A DNA stretch of 7,147 nucleotides, taken from positions 1 to 7,147 of the forward strand of contig JAFZSS010000081.1 in the NCBI GenBank assembly GCA_017619255.1. The letters are read 5' to 3'. This document shows, in pieces, positions 6,755-7,147 of this stretch. Origin of the DNA: Muribaculaceae bacterium. GTDB taxonomy: Bacteria; Bacteroidota; Bacteroidia; Bacteroidales; Muribaculaceae. The position numbers and the translations under genes are program-made. Within the stretch, counting starts at the first letter, position 1; the number at the start of each line of letters is the position of its first letter. The notes under the pieces are model-generated. The model ran no database searches, had not been told where the DNA came from, and was given only the letters and a program-made list of their open reading frames with translations.

Positions 6755-6757
6755 TTA
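6755..6757 (-). other. Premature TAA (ochre) stop in the C10 peptidase frame
   Basis: The minus strand reads ATG CGC TAA GTG GGT; the intact paralogue has ATG CGC TAT GTG GGC (Tyr246, codon 4067-4069). A single T-to-A change at the third codon position explains the stop. The frame is open on both sides and the flanking DNA is nearly identical between the copies. Confidence 0.9.
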
Positions 6758-7147
6758 GCGCATCAGCCATCCAATAGCATTGATTTTTGTATCTGAGAGT
6801 TGGTCGATTCCGCTATTGGTAGTAGGATAGGTATCCTGCATATTGGCCCAATCAAAGGTGTATTCGGGCAGGTCTTCAATGACATAGCCCGAGGTAGGAC
6901 ATGTGTAGCCTGGCAGTGCGGGTGACTTCTCGGGATACTTCCAGAAGTACATCACCTGGGCCAGTGCTACAGCGGAGCAACCCACCTTGCAATAGGGGTC
7001 ACTGCCAGTGCCTTTTCTGGGGGTCTTCATGTTGTATGGTTTTCCTTGACTCCATGCTGATGTCAACAACGCAGGCACCGATATGCCACCGCGATTGATA
7101 GGTTTCTGCACCATCAATCCGGGATGGGCCTGTAGGTATTCTATCTG

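Larger units (their letters stand above)
5090..7147 (-). pseudogene. C10-family cysteine peptidase with dockerin-like repeats, split by an in-frame stop; 5' end outside the window
   Basis: One reading frame runs from the right edge to the TAA at 5090-5092, broken only by TAA at 6755-6757. Before the stop: 130 residues with the end of the propeptide (EYLQAHPGL), SQGKPYN, and catalytic Cys in KVGCSAVALAQVM (Cys codon 6977-6979). After it: 554 codons beginning with GTG, containing GGHAFNVDGY (His codon 6503-6505), HVNFGMSA where Met replaces the Trp conserved in the family, an Ig-like domain (~150-245 of this part), an FnIII-like segment with inserted beta domain (~262-485), and dockerin-like loops at Asp495-Asp506 and Asp530-Asp541. 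It aligns along its whole length with the intact gene downstream. Cys and His fall on different fragments, and the second lacks a signal peptide, so neither piece should be active. GTG directly after the TAA could allow re-initiation but not rescue function. A sequencing error or recent mutation remains possible. Confidence 0.85.

Noticed and set aside
6755..6757. Recoded stop (readthrough or alternative code)
   Set aside because: TAA is used as the normal stop of upxY and of this same gene, and the paralogue has Tyr here through a one-base difference; mutation or error is simpler.
1..7147. CRISPR array, tRNA or rRNA genes
   Set aside because: No regularly spaced repeats and no recognisable tRNA or rRNA sequence seen by eye on either strand.

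Overview
The window looks like a chromosomal stretch from a member of the order Bacteroidales (gut or rumen Prevotella/Bacteroides/Muribaculaceae type). The evidence is a UpxY-type capsule antiterminator, a Bacteroidetes-style UDP-glucuronate epimerase, secreted C10 cysteine peptidases ending in dockerin-like repeats, and promoters that fit the Bacteroidetes pattern (TTTG at -33, TAnnTTTG at -7). I cannot name the species. Every gene I can support lies on the minus strand, so transcription runs from high to low coordinates.

From the right edge leftwards: (1) 7147-5090 is the body of a C10 (streptopain-family) peptidase gene, cut at its 5' end by the window. It is interrupted by one in-frame TAA at 6755-6757, where the paralogue has a Tyr codon. 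A 15-bp perfect stem (5003-5040) follows it. (2) 4804-2408 is an intact paralogue of 798 aa: signal peptide, propeptide, C10 catalytic domain, Ig-like domain, FnIII-like segment with an apparent inserted beta domain, and a dockerin-like pair of calcium loops. It has its own promoter (4885-4916) and a terminator hairpin (2339-2376). (3) 2407-2055 is a 353-nt regulatory region. It holds a good promoter (2214-2244) between two arms of a 13-bp inverted repeat (2134-2146 and 2260-2272), then a ~156-nt leader with two hairpins. (4) 2054-1029 encodes a UpxY/NusG-like antiterminator with an unusual ~145-residue helical C-terminal extension. (5) 921-1 encodes most of a UDP-glucuronate 4-epimerase and runs off the left edge.

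The left part is probably the start of a surface-polysaccharide operon: promoter, structured leader, antiterminator, then a sugar-nucleotide enzyme. The inverted repeat around the promoter suggests it may be an invertible (phase-variable) ON/OFF switch, here in the ON orientation. The antiterminator's extra domain resembles, from memory, the UpxZ antagonists normally encoded by a separate second gene, and no separate upxZ is present. These two points are the main candidates for something new. The peptidase pair is a tandem duplication of secreted proteases in which one copy appears recently inactivated.
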